From contig NZ_CP098518.1 of the NCBI RefSeq assembly GCF_023703795.1, forward strand, positions 1,922,001 to 1,986,000: a DNA stretch of 64,000 nucleotides. The letters are read 5' to 3'. Below, in pieces: positions 10,955 through 19,941 of this stretch. Source of the DNA: Haloplanus sp. HW8-1 (lineage in GTDB: Archaea; Halobacteriota; Halobacteria; Halobacteriales; Haloferacaceae). The notes below the pieces were generated by a model, which worked only from the letters and a program-made list of their open reading frames with translations, searched no databases and had not been told where the DNA came from. The position numbers and the translations under genes are program-made. The stretch's first letter is position 1; the number at the start of each line of letters is the position of its first letter.

Positions 10955-11263
10955 CTCCTCCGACGGATCGATTCGTTCGGGGATCCGGTTGCTTCGAAAA
11001 CGGCCCGGGTTCTCGGCATCGAGACGTACGTGGACCCGGACGATCGGCGTATCGGCACGGTCGGTGGGTCGTCGGACACCGACCCGATCCTGAAACGTCC
11101 CACTTCGAGCGTCGGCGCGTCGAACGCCACTGGTGAGGATCGAGTCGCCGAGGGAATGACCACCGCGGATGGAACCGTTCGACGTCGGAGACGAGTTCTC
11201 CGCACGAGATCGATCCTCGGAGTATAACTGTCTGCCCGGCTAATTTACTCCGGAGAGGTTCAG
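10955..11263. other. 309-base non-genic stretch between tfs and the histidine kinase
   Basis: No convincing gene is present. One frame stays open from just after the tfs stop to 11227 and would give an Arg-rich tail, but it has no good start. A promoter-like patch (taatttactc, 11241-11250) lies about 20 bases before the kinase ATG. Confidence 0.4.
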
Positions 11264-13138
11264 ATGCACGAAGATCCAGACGCCGATACCGACACCGGGA
11301 CGCTTCGAACGCTCGGAGGTGAGTCAGAAGAGATCTACGAGGTGATCTTCCGTGAAATGGCGGACGCCGTCTTTCTGATCGACGTCGAGCGAACGGGCGA
11401 CGACTACACGTTCGTTTTTCGACGAAACAACGCCTCACACCGACACCAGACTGGTCTCTCGGAAGACGAAATGCGCGGACAGACGCCACGAGAACTTCTC
11501 GGCGACGAGCAGGGTGCGGCCGTCGCAGCGAACTACCGCCGCTGTGTCGAGAAAGGGGATACTATCGAGTACGAAGAGACCCTGGGCCTGCCGGGCGGAA
11601 CCAGTCACTGGCAGACGAAACTCACTCCGATCACCGAGGGCGGGCGGGTCACTCGGATCGTCGGAGTCGCCCGGGACATCACCGACCGAAAGGAACGAGA
11701 ACGGGAGATGAAGCGGCTTCACCGTCGGTTCGAGACCGTCCTCGGGACCATGTCCGCGGCGGTGTTTCTGAAGGATACCGACGGTCGGTATCTCATGATG
11801 AACAGGGCGTGCCGCGAACTGTTCGACGTAGAAGAGCAAGATATCGTGGAGCTGACTGACGACGACCTCCTCCCTCCGGCGGTCGTCGAAAAGGCCAGAG
11901 CGGACGACCGACACGTCATCGAGAACGGTGAGACGATCGAAATCGAGGAGACGGTTCCGGCAGCCACGGGGAACACCGTCCGGCTTACGCGGAAATCCCC
12001 CGTCTACGACGACGACGGCGAAGTCGTGGCTCTCTGTGGCGTCTCGACCGATATTACCGGACAGAAACGGCGCGAACGGGAACTCCAGCGTCTCAAGGAA
12101 CGGTTCGAACTGGCCGTGGAGGGTGCAAATCTCGGCCTCTGGGACTGGGATATGACCTCCGACGAAGTCGAGTTCAACGAACAGTGGGCCAGGATGCTCG
12201 GATATTCGCCCGACGAGATCGATTCCCGTATCGAGGCGTGGGAGCGGCGTGTCCATCCCGACGACCTCGACCGCGTCGAAGACGCTCTGGACGATCATAT
12301 GGCGGGCGAGACCGACCTCTACGAGACGGAACACCGGATGGAAACCGCCGACGGCCGCTGGAAGTGGATTCGCGATATCGGAAAGATCGTCGAACGCGAC
12401 GAGGACGGCGAGCCGCTTCGAGCCGTCGGCATCCATCTGGACGTCGGCGAGCGCAAGGAGTACGAACGGGCCCTCGAACGGCAGCGGGACAACCTCGAAG
12501 TGCTCAACCAAGTCGTTCGCCACGACGTCCGTAACGCTCTCCAACTCGTACTCGCTCACGCAGACATCCTCGAAGAGTACGTCGGCGACGACGGGGAGGC
12601 ACATCTCCGACGGATCTTGGAAGCGGGTCGTGAAGCCGTCGACATCATCCGAACTGCCGGCGACGTCACCAAGGTGTTACTCCGCTCCGAGGCCGAGCGC
12701 ACCGCAATAGACGTTCGGCCAATCCTCGAAGAGCAGGTCGACGACGCGCGAACCAGCCACGAACGCGCCATCGTCTCCATCGAAGAGACGATCCCGAACG
12801 TCGAGGTGCTGGCCGACGATATGCTGGAGTCGGTGTTCCGGAACCTGCTGAACAACGCTATCGTTCACAACGACAAGGAACTTCCCACCATCACCGTTTC
12901 GGCGACTGCCGCCGACGAGGCCGTTCGGATTTGTGTCACGGACAACGGGCCGGGGATTCCCGACGATCAGAAGGAACGAATCTTCGACGAGGGTGAGAAG
13001 GGCCTCGACAGTCAGGGAACCGGACTGGGGTTGTATCTCGTCAGGACGCTCGTTGACCGCTATGGCGGTCGTGTCTGGGTCGAAGACAACGAGCCGGAAG
13101 GAAGCGTGTTCATCGTCGAGTTGCCCACGTGTGAGTGA
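11264..13138 (+). CDS. Three-PAS-domain sensor histidine kinase
   Basis: The 624-residue cytoplasmic protein has no membrane segment. It carries PAS domains at about residues 25-145, 150-275 and 280-405 (each ending in a GVARDITDRKERE-like linker) and a HisKA-type helix with the phospho-acceptor His in VVRHDVRNALQ near residue 415. The HATPase_c domain has an N box NNAIVHND, a DNGPGIPDD G1 box and a GTGLGLYLV G2 box. It would sense a small ligand or redox state and phosphorylate a response regulator. None is adjacent, so it is an orphan kinase. It lies between the intact tfs and a degenerate tfs-like relic, suggesting it was inserted or duplicated in this place. Confidence 0.92.
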   Translation: MHEDPDADTDTGTLRTLGGESEEIYEVIFREMADAVFLIDVERTGDDYTFVFRRNNASHRHQTGLSEDEMRGQTPRELLGDEQGAAVAANYRRCVEKGDTIEYEETLGLPGGTSHWQTKLTPITEGGRVTRIVGVARDITDRKEREREMKRLHRRFETVLGTMSAAVFLKDTDGRYLMMNRACRELFDVEEQDIVELTDDDLLPPAVVEKARADDRHVIENGETIEIEETVPAATGNTVRLTRKSPVYDDDGEVVALCGVSTDITGQKRRERELQRLKERFELAVEGANLGLWDWDMTSDEVEFNEQWARMLGYSPDEIDSRIEAWERRVHPDDLDRVEDALDDHMAGETDLYETEHRMETADGRWKWIRDIGKIVERDEDGEPLRAVGIHLDVGERKEYERALERQRDNLEVLNQVVRHDVRNALQLVLAHADILEEYVGDDGEAHLRRILEAGREAVDIIRTAGDVTKVLLRSEAERTAIDVRPILEEQVDDARTSHERAIVSIEETIPNVEVLADDMLESVFRNLLNNAIVHNDKELPTITVSATAADEAVRICVTDNGPGIPDDQKERIFDEGEKGLDSQGTGLGLYLVRTLVDRYGGRVWVEDNEPEGSVFIVELPTCE

Positions 13139-13169
13139 CCGCCTTGGGTCAGCCCACACGGGAGAGTCC

Positions 13170-13469
13170 ATGACAGCATGCCGTTCCCCCGATACGCTCG
13201 TGTTCGTCTCCAGCGTGTGCTCGGCGGCAGGAGCGACGCCATCGGGATACGCCTCGGCCGACCGAACCGGTCTCCGCACGCTCGACCGGAGCGTTGCCGA
13301 CCTCCCAGTCCCGGAACGGCCGGGGCTCACGGAAACAACCACCTGCGGAGGATGTGGTCACCGCTGGCGTGACTACGACCGACCGCAGCCGACTGGTTCC
13401 CCGTCGATCCCGTACTTCCGCCGAACGCGTGGACGAGCGACGCGAGCCAACGGCGTTCCGCTCGACTAG
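13170..13469 (+). pseudogene. Degenerate transcription factor S-like relic
   Basis: An open frame of 99 codons starting MTACRSPDTLVFVSS contains a segment resembling the end of the first TFS ribbon (SVCSAAGATPSG, compare MVCTSCGATSER in the intact copy). Near its middle it has TTTCGGCGHRWRDYD, which matches the TFS ending KCKECGYRWREYN. The first Cys pair is damaged and the middle CxxC of the second ribbon is gone. A Pro/Arg-rich run-on follows the true family end. This looks like a decayed paralogue rather than a working gene. An alternative is a fast-evolving zinc-ribbon protein. Confidence 0.45.
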
Positions 13470-13506
13470 CCGGACAGTATATGTGTCTGTGGTGAAAACT
13501 ACTCAC

Positions 13507-13746
13507 GTGAGCGAGACATCCGAAGAACGATCGGGCGCACTGGCGGACGAACTCGAATCGAGCGGCCTCGGCCCGGCGGCGTTTGCCTCCATCGGCTCCG
13601 TCGCCCTCGCCCTCTACTACTACTACGTCAAGGGTGACGAACAGCGCGGGCAGTTCGTCGGCCTGTGGCCGGCGACGATCCTGGCGATGGCGTCCTACCT
13701 CAAGATTTCGCGGATGGAGCGGGTGGCGGACGCCGAATCCGAGTAA
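13507..13746 (+). CDS. Small membrane protein, unknown function
   Basis: The 79-residue protein starts at GTG with MSETSEERSGALADELESS. An amphipathic acidic head is followed by hydrophobic segments at about residues 24-41 (ASIGSVALALYYYYV) and 52-66 (VGLWPATILAMASYL). Two short membrane helices are therefore likely. A promoter-like patch (cagtatatgt, 13475-13484) lies about 25 bases upstream. No family is recognised. Confidence 0.7.
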   Translation: MSETSEERSGALADELESSGLGPAAFASIGSVALALYYYYVKGDEQRGQFVGLWPATILAMASYLKISRMERVADAESE

Positions 13747-13755
13747 TCGGACGCG

Positions 13756-14331
13756 TTACGGGCACGTTCGGTCGGCCGTCGACCGCCGTTCGGAACCCTG
13801 TCGGACGGCCTCGGTCGCACCGGTCTCCACGTTCACGAGCATCGCCTGCCCGCCGTAGTCGTGTGCCCGGTCGTGACCCCGGACGACCACACAGGTCGTC
13901 CCCGAAGGGAGCGAGACGGTCGCCGACCGCGTGAACTCGCGAGTGCCGTGCGCGTGCAGGAGTTCGCGCCGGCCCAGTCGCTCGCCGGTCGTGGTCTCGA
14001 CCTGCCACCAGTTCGCGTATCCGTCCTCGCCGTCGTCGTCGTGAAGGAGCGTCACGTCGAAGCGGTGGCCATCGGCGGTCGGGTCGACTGCCACGCCGAC
14101 GACGTTCGCCTCGCGAAGGTCGAGGTCGGTCGATGCCGTCGCAGTCGGGGTGTCTGTCGTGGTATCGGACGCCGCGTCCGTCGCTTCGGCCGGGACCTCC
14201 GACGCGGTCGGCGTCGGGTCGGTCGCACTGGCGGGCGACGTTTCGGTTCCGTCCCCCGCACAGCCGGCGACCCCCGTGACGCCGGCGACGAGCCCCAACA
14301 CGGCCCGTCGCGTGTGGCGAGTCGGTGACAC
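13756..14331 (-). CDS. Tat lipoprotein, unknown function
   Basis: The 191-residue protein starts at GTG with SPTRHTRRAVLGLVAGVTG and ends its leader in VAGC, a twin-arginine signal with lipobox. The mature N-terminus is a Thr/Ser/Ala/Pro-rich linker of about 50 residues, then a beta-rich domain of about 110 residues (NVVGVAVDPTADGHRFDVTL, QAMLVNVETGATEAV). It is therefore expected on the outer face of the membrane. The in-frame extension before the GTG is Arg/Ser-rich and ignored. No enzymatic motif is visible. It is convergent with the small membrane protein, nine bases away. Confidence 0.78.
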   Translation of the reverse strand: MSPTRHTRRAVLGLVAGVTGVAGCAGDGTETSPASATDPTPTASEVPAEATDAASDTTTDTPTATASTDLDLREANVVGVAVDPTADGHRFDVTLLHDDDGEDGYANWWQVETTTGERLGRRELLHAHGTREFTRSATVSLPSGTTCVVVRGHDRAHDYGGQAMLVNVETGATEAVRQGSERRSTADRTCP

Positions 14332-14371
14332 GGACGTCCCTACGGTCGCCCGGGTCAAGAATCGCCGGGGC

Positions 14372-14971
14372 TCAGAGCGCGTCACCGAGGAACGTGGCCA
14401 CGCGCTCCCCGACCGTCCGTTGCTGGCCAACAAAAAAGTGATCGGCCGAGAACCGCTCGACCGTCCCGCCGCGTTCGGCCGCCGCGTCGGCCACGGCCGC
14501 GGCGTCGACGGTGTCGTCACGGGTGCCGTACCCGATCCACAGGGGGGCGTCGATCCGACGGACGGCGTCGACCACGTCGCTCCCGTCGTCGAGCCTGGCG
14601 GTCGGCGAGAGGGCCGCGACGGGGCGTTCGATCCCGGGTTCGGAGTCGGCGGCGGTCAGCAGGGCGATCCCGCCACCGAAGCTATACCCGAAGAGACCGA
14701 CCGCGTCGTAGCGGTCGCCGGCCCACTCCAGGGCCGTCCGAGCGTCGGCGCGCTCGCCGCGACCCTCGTCCCACGGGCCGTAGTCGAAGCGGAGGCAGTC
14801 GATCCGCCGGGGGAGGGCGCCGCTCACCGCTTCGAGGCGGGGATCGTGACGACTCCCATCGTGCTGAGGGTGAGGCGGGCAGGCGACGACGATGGCGTCG
14901 GCCTCGCCGTGCGTATCGAGGCTGGCGGTCAACCCTCGACCGTCGGGTAGGTGAATGCGTTCGGTTGGCAC
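14372..14971 (-). CDS. Alpha/beta hydrolase (dienelactone hydrolase-like)
   Basis: The 199-residue protein has CPPHPQHDGSRHDPRLEAV near residue 35 (the HPHP-type oxyanion region seen in this family), the nucleophile elbow LFGYSFGGG near residue 95, an Asp in GTRDDTVD and a catalytic His in SADHFFVG. That is a complete Ser-Asp-His triad in a short hydrolase fold. It acts in the cytoplasm, probably on an ester or lactone; the substrate is unknown. It lies upstream of the lipoprotein gene on the same strand with a 40-base gap. Confidence 0.85.
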   Translation of the reverse strand: MPTERIHLPDGRGLTASLDTHGEADAIVVACPPHPQHDGSRHDPRLEAVSGALPRRIDCLRFDYGPWDEGRGERADARTALEWAGDRYDAVGLFGYSFGGGIALLTAADSEPGIERPVAALSPTARLDDGSDVVDAVRRIDAPLWIGYGTRDDTVDAAAVADAAAERGGTVERFSADHFFVGQQRTVGERVATFLGDAL

Positions 14972-15050
14972 GGTGGCCGTTGAGCCGCCAGCCCCTCAAT
15001 CCTCCCGTTCGGCGGGTGAGATTTTAAGGCTCGCGCCCCGAACGGAGGGT

Positions 15051-15869
15051 ATGGGAATACTCTCGCGGGCCTCCTACGTCGTCCGGTCGAAGCTCAACGC
15101 CCTCCTGAATCGGGCCGAGGACCCGACGGAGACGCTCGATTACTCCTACGAGCGGATGCGCGACGAGTTACAGGAGGTCAAACAGGGGATCGCCGACCTG
15201 ACGACCCAGAAAAAGCGCCTGGAGATCCAGAAACGGCGACTGGAGGAGAACGTCGACAAGCACAACGAGCAGGCACGGGAGGCGGTCCGGCAGGACCGCG
15301 ACGACCTGGCGCGGCGGGCGCTGGAAAAAAAGAAAGAGAAGATGAACCAGATCGAGGAGCTGGAGGGACAGATCGCCGACCTCCAGTCCACACAGGATGA
15401 TCTGGTCGAGAAGAAAAACGAGCTACAGAGCCGGATCGAGGAGTTCCGCACGAAAAAGGAGACGATGAAGGCCAGATACGAGGCGGCGGAGGCGTCCACC
15501 CGCGTCTCGGAGGCGATGAGCGGCGTCGGCGACGAGATGAGCGAGGTCGGCCAGGCGCTGGAGCGCGCGGAGGAGCGGACCGACGATATGGAGGCCCGCG
15601 CGGCGGCGATGGACGAACTTCAGGAGTCGGGTGCCTTCGATGACGCCCTCTCCGACGAGGACGAGATCGACCGTCAACTGGAGGCCGGTCGGACGGCGAC
15701 CGAGGTGGACGCGGAACTCGAGACGCTCAAAAGCGAACTGGGCGAGTCGACCGGAGCGGGCGGTGAGGCTGCGGCCGAAGACGACGTGGAGGCGGAACTC
15801 GACGAGTTGCGGGAGAGCGAGGGCGAGGCCGAGGAGGAAGACGACGCCGACACCGAGGAGTCGGCCTGA
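15051..15869 (+). CDS. pspA: PspA/IM30 family membrane stress protein
   Basis: The 272-residue, almost wholly helical protein starts MGILSRASYVVRSKLNALLN, followed by DPTETLDYSYERMRDELQEV, the family opening. It has a long coiled coil through about residue 190 and an acidic tail ending in Glu/Asp-rich repeats. PspA proteins polymerise on membranes and protect their integrity under stress. The ATG at 15051 gives the normal family start; upstream codons are not conserved in type. The stop overlaps the next start by one base (TGATGG), so it is co-translated with the GCS2-like enzyme. Confidence 0.92.
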   Translation: MGILSRASYVVRSKLNALLNRAEDPTETLDYSYERMRDELQEVKQGIADLTTQKKRLEIQKRRLEENVDKHNEQAREAVRQDRDDLARRALEKKKEKMNQIEELEGQIADLQSTQDDLVEKKNELQSRIEEFRTKKETMKARYEAAEASTRVSEAMSGVGDEMSEVGQALERAEERTDDMEARAAAMDELQESGAFDDALSDEDEIDRQLEAGRTATEVDAELETLKSELGESTGAGGEAAAEDDVEAELDELRESEGEAEEEDDADTEESA

Positions 15870-17395
15870 TGGAGGCGTCGTCGCTCGTCGACGCGGTGGC
15901 GCGCTCGACCGACCTCGACATCCGCGAGGCGTTCGACCGACGCGTCCGCGAACAGGCCGAGCGGATCCGCGAGGACATCCGATCGGGGCGGCTCGACACC
16001 GACGAGTTCGCCGTCGGGATGGAACTCGAGGGGTACGCGGTCGACGAGTCGGGGCGTCTCGCCCGCATTCCCGACCCCGTCTTCGACCGGGCGGGCTGTG
16101 GGAAGGAACTCGGCGCCCACAACTTCGAGGTGAACTCGCCGGCGACGGTGTTCGACGCCGCCGGAGTCGCCGAACAGGCCGACCACATCCGGGCGAACGT
16201 CGATGCCGCGGCCGAAGCGCTCGGGGCGGAGGGGCTGGCTCCCGTCCTCGACGCCGTGTGGACGGTGCCGCCGGTCGGGGGGACCGACGCCTACCTCGGC
16301 TCGGTCGAGGACCACGATGGCGTCGTCGTCGCGACGAACATGCGCCACCACCCTCGCTACGTCGCCCTCGACAACGAGATCCTGGAGCGAAGCGGCGGTC
16401 GGATCACGCTCGACGTGCCCGGCGTCACCCTCTCGTACCGAACCATCCTGATGGAGTCGCTCGCCACGTCGCTCCAGCCCCACCTCCAGATCCCCGACGT
16501 CACCGCCTTCCCCCGGTATTTCAACGCCGCCCTCCGGACGGCGGGGCCGCTCCTGTCGCTCACGAGCAACGCGCCCTTCCTTCCCGCGGATTGTTACGAC
16601 GACGACCCTGCGGTGATCGACGCGACGCCACACGAACTCCGGATCCCGATCTTCGAGGAGAGCATCAACGCCGGCGCGCCACGCGGCGAGGGGAAAGTCC
16701 GATTCCCGAAGGACCTGGAGCGAGCCACGGGCGTGGTCGACCGGGTCGTCGCAGACGAGACGTACGCGCCCGTGCTCGCGGACCGCGAGGACGACCCGGA
16801 CGCCGGCTCGTACCGGTCGACGCTCCGGGAGTACGATCACAAGCGTGGCGTCCACTGGCGGTGGGTCCGGGGGGTCGTCGGCGGCCAACCCGTCGGCACG
16901 GCGCGCGACGGCGCGTCGCTTCGCGTCGAGTACCGCCCGCTTCCCACCCAGCCGACGGTCCGAGACACCGTCTCCGTGCAGGTGCTCGTCGTGGGTCTCC
17001 TGCGGGGACTGGTGGCCGCGGACCACCCGTTGACCGATCTCCCGTGGACGGCGGCGCGCGACTGCTTCTACGACGCCGTCGACGCCGGCCCGGACGCCGA
17101 CCTCGCGTGGGTGACCGCCGAGGGCGACCGGACCGACGACTCCGAGACCGTCTACGACGAGGTGTTCGCGTACGCCCGTCGTGGCCTCCGGGCGGCCGGC
17201 CTCGCGGACGACGTGATCGAGGGCTACCTCGACCCGATCGAACGCCGCCGCGACGGGAGCGTCCCGAGTGCGTGGAAGAAGGCCCGCGTCCGCGAGGCGG
17301 TCGCCGACGGTGCCACCCTCCCCGAGGCCATCGAGGCGATGCAACGCGAGTACATCGGTCGGGCGGGCGGTGAGACGCCCTTCGTCGACTGGTGA
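15869..17395 (+). CDS. GCS2-like carboxylate-amine ligase family protein coupled to pspA
   Basis: The 508-residue cytoplasmic protein has the glutamate-cysteine-ligase-2 style segment FAVGMELEGYAVDESG near residue 50, where the acidic residues bind metal and ATP. A GAHNFEVNSPATVF block, an NAPFLPADCYDD loop and RVEYRPLPTQPTVRD near residue 350 follow. This fits the glutamine-synthetase-like fold of GCS2/YbdK ligases. The substrate is unknown; the haloarchaeal gamma-glutamylcysteine ligase GshA is a related but shorter enzyme. Overlap with pspA suggests a shared stress function, perhaps making a low-molecular-weight thiol or peptide. Confidence 0.7.
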   Translation: MEASSLVDAVARSTDLDIREAFDRRVREQAERIREDIRSGRLDTDEFAVGMELEGYAVDESGRLARIPDPVFDRAGCGKELGAHNFEVNSPATVFDAAGVAEQADHIRANVDAAAEALGAEGLAPVLDAVWTVPPVGGTDAYLGSVEDHDGVVVATNMRHHPRYVALDNEILERSGGRITLDVPGVTLSYRTILMESLATSLQPHLQIPDVTAFPRYFNAALRTAGPLLSLTSNAPFLPADCYDDDPAVIDATPHELRIPIFEESINAGAPRGEGKVRFPKDLERATGVVDRVVADETYAPVLADREDDPDAGSYRSTLREYDHKRGVHWRWVRGVVGGQPVGTARDGASLRVEYRPLPTQPTVRDTVSVQVLVVGLLRGLVAADHPLTDLPWTAARDCFYDAVDAGPDADLAWVTAEGDRTDDSETVYDEVFAYARRGLRAAGLADDVIEGYLDPIERRRDGSVPSAWKKARVREAVADGATLPEAIEAMQREYIGRAGGETPFVDW

Positions 17396-17630
17396 GCGCC
17401 GGCGTCGCCACCTCCGGAAGCTATCGGATCGACGACCGTCCGGAACACCGTATTCGTCACACTCGGGACCGGGCGGCCGCCACCGTGGACACGGAGTCAC
17501 CGTCGGCCCACCGGCCGCCGAGACGGCGGTGTTCGTTCGGTGAGGCTGTCACTGCACACACCCCCGGTCCGTTTGTGATGGATCGGGTGAACTGCGGGAT
17601 ATACCCGGTCACAGCGACATATGGTACCAA

Positions 17631-17840
17631 ATGGCATCCCACGACGATCAGTCCGAGACGGACCGGAACGCCGGTGTGACCCGCGCTGGAACCGCCGACC
17701 AGGGCCGAATCTCGTTCGACACGCCGACGAGCCGTCACCTCGAAGCGGCACTCGACACGGACCGCCTCGACGAAAAGAACTACCACATTCGATCCGCACT
17801 ACAGCGGACGATGATCGCCGAGCAAAACCGTCCCGATTGA
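17631..17840 (+). CDS. Small acidic haloarchaeal protein, unknown function
   Basis: The 69-residue protein starts MASHDDQSETDRNAGVTRAG and has a conserved-looking C-terminal helix pair (DRLDEKNYHIRSALQRTMIA). It has no membrane segment or cysteine. The compact helical tail and high third-position G+C support a true gene. A weak promoter patch (ggatataccc, 17598-17607) lies 24-33 bases upstream of the ATG. No function is assigned. Confidence 0.6.
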   Translation: MASHDDQSETDRNAGVTRAGTADQGRISFDTPTSRHLEAALDTDRLDEKNYHIRSALQRTMIAEQNRPD

Positions 17841-17991
17841 GCCTTCGATTCGCCGTTCGGCCTCCCGGGACCGAGCGGTACGTCCGATCCCCGACGAGTC
17901 CTCGCATCGTTCGCGACGACCCGCCATTGCCGAAGGCCTCCGCCGACGGGTCCGGTTTCGACGTGGGGTCGGCGGCGTCGTGCCGGGTGCT

Positions 17992-18807
17992 TCAACGAAC
18001 CGCGCGCACGCCCGTTCCAGGACGGTCCGGGAAGGTGACCGTCCCGCCCTCGTAGGCGTCCTCGGCGAGGAGGAGCGCCCCGGTCGGCCACCGCGGCCAC
18101 ATCGGAGAGGGTTCGGCAGGACTCGTCGGCGGCCACGGGAAGGGCACTCCGCTCGTGGACACGTCGAAGGCCCTCGCGGTTCTCCGCGGGGACCGGTTGT
18201 TCGACGAACTCCACGTCGAGGTCGGCCAGCCACTCGCTTTTCACGACCGCCTCGTGGGGTGTCCAGGCCTCGTTGGCATCGACGCGAATCGTCGCGTCGG
18301 GGGGGGGCGGCTCTCACGGCCTCGACGCGTTCGCGGTCCCGTTCGGTTCCCAGTTTCCCCTTCAGGATCCGGTAGCCGTCATCGACGCCGGCCGCGGCCG
18401 CCTCGCCCATCGCCCCGGGGTCGTCGATGGCGCGCGTTCGGCGTCGAGGCCCAGAAACGGTAGAGCGGAACGCCCAGTCGGCGGGTCGCCAGGTCGTGAC
18501 AGGCGACGCTGACGGCCGCGTGCGCAGCGGGGTTGTCACGAACCGTCCCGCGGAGTCGCCGCTCGATCCGGTCGAGCGCCAGGGGGTCGTCGACCGACTC
18601 GACGGCGTCGAGTCGGTCGGGCAGGACCGCCGTCACGGTGTCGGCCGTCTCGCCGTAGTGGGCCGAGGGTGCGGCGGCGCCGATGCCGGTCGCCCCCGCG
18701 CCGTCGTGGACCCGGACGACGACCGTCTCCACCTCGGTCTGGGCGCCACGGGAGATGGTGAACTCGCCGTCGACCGGGAGGTGCAGTCGCTCGTACTCCG
18801 CGTTCAT
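17992..18807 (-). pseudogene. dgcA: Broken N-acyl-glutamate racemase / dipeptide epimerase (enolase superfamily)
   Basis: The opening is intact (MNAEYERLHLPVDGEFTISR through DLATRRLGVPLYRFWAS), overlapping the upstream dgcN stop (ATGA). The frame is then lost near 18440-18460 and resumes as AIDDPGAMGEAAAAGVDDGY with about six residues missing. A nine-G run at 18299-18307 adds a base and shifts the frame again. The third frame gives EAWTPHEAVVKSEWLADLDV and VEFVEQPVPAENREGL. A deletion of roughly 50 residues then removes most of the second half of the barrel, joining VAAVADRG to the terminal ALLLAEDAYEGG. In the DgcN-DgcA route this enzyme converts N-acetyl-D-glutamate to the L form. With several lesions it cannot be active. 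Confidence 0.85.
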
Positions 18808-19853
18808 AGCAGAGCGTCGAGCACCTCGTCGGCGCCGAAGCGGACGGGATCGGTCGCCGGCGCATCGAGGGCGGTGGCGTACGCGTCGACGGCCTCACGG
18901 GCCGCCACGTCGTCGTCGTCGAACGTCCGTGTATCGAGCGCGCCGGCGGCCACCGTGGTCGGTGCGACCGGCGCCGCGAGCCCCTCGTAGAGGTCGACGT
19001 AGGTCTCTACCGGCGGGATGGCGTAGTCCTCGTAGCCGTGGATGACATCCCGGCCGGCGCTGTGGACCATCACCAGCGAGTCGGGCATCGACCCGTGGAG
19101 CAGGCTACAGGTGACGCCGGAGTAGGCGGGGTGAACGATCGTCCCCTGCCCCTCGACGAAGAGGACGTCGTGGTCGGGGGCGGCGTCGAGGACCATCCGC
19201 TCGACGGCACCGGCGGCGAAGTCGGAGATAACCCGGTCGACCGGGGTCCCCCAGCCCGCGATCATGATCCCCGTCTGTCCCGTCGGGACGAACCCGGCGT
19301 CGATTCCCCGATCACGGGCGGCGGCGACGAGTTCGAGCGTCGTCGTCATCTTGCCGGTCGAGCAGTCGGTGCCGACGGTCAACACCACCTCGGCGTCGGC
19401 GTCGCGGGCGCGGCCCTCGCTCACCGTGAGATCCTCTGGCGGCCGCCGCACGTCGATCAGGTCGACGCCGCGCTCGGCGGCCAGCGCCGCGAACTCCTCG
19501 TCGTCCGCGAGGAAGTAATGCAGGCCGGCGATCACGTCACACTCCGCCTCGATGGCGGTGCGCACGTCCGGGCGCCAGGATTCGTCGAAGCCGCCGCCGA
19601 TGGGTGCGATTCCGATCACCAGCGCGTCCGGGTCCGCCACGTCGAGGGCGGCGTCCATACTCTCGACGATGGGGGTATCGGGGACGTCGGGCACGTGGTC
19701 GGCGACCGTCTCACCGGCGCGATCACGGTCAAGAACCGCCGTCACGTCGTAGTCCGCGTATCGGAGGACGCCGATGGCCGTCTTCGCCCGCTCGGGGAAC
19801 TTCCCGTGTGCGAGAACGACGACCGAGTCGTCCGGGTCGAGTGAGATCGACAT
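18804..19853 (-). CDS. dgcN: DUF1611 protein, D-glutamate N-acetyltransferase (DgcN) type
   Basis: The 349-residue protein has a Rossmann-like N-terminal part (VVVLAHGKFPERAKTAIGVL). The C-terminal P-loop-like part has VLTVGTDCSTGKMTTTLEL near residue 165, then FVPTGQTGIMIAGWG and FVEGQGTIVHPAYSGV. This is the DUF1611 pattern. In proteobacteria and haloarchaea members paired with a dipeptide-epimerase homologue act as DgcN, acetylating D-glutamate before racemisation. Here the gene is intact but its partner immediately downstream (overlap 18804-18807) is a pseudogene. It may still detoxify D-glutamate or use a racemase elsewhere. Confidence 0.82.
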   Translation of the reverse strand: MSISLDPDDSVVVLAHGKFPERAKTAIGVLRYADYDVTAVLDRDRAGETVADHVPDVPDTPIVESMDAALDVADPDALVIGIAPIGGGFDESWRPDVRTAIEAECDVIAGLHYFLADDEEFAALAAERGVDLIDVRRPPEDLTVSEGRARDADAEVVLTVGTDCSTGKMTTTLELVAAARDRGIDAGFVPTGQTGIMIAGWGTPVDRVISDFAAGAVERMVLDAAPDHDVLFVEGQGTIVHPAYSGVTCSLLHGSMPDSLVMVHSAGRDVIHGYEDYAIPPVETYVDLYEGLAAPVAPTTVAAGALDTRTFDDDDVAAREAVDAYATALDAPATDPVRFGADEVLDALL

Positions 19854-19941
19854 GGTTAGAGCGACGCGGGTGGGGTGAATTAACCTCCCGCTTTCGGCCC
19901 GCTTCCACGGGCTTATCCCCGACTCGGCCCAACAGCGGGAT

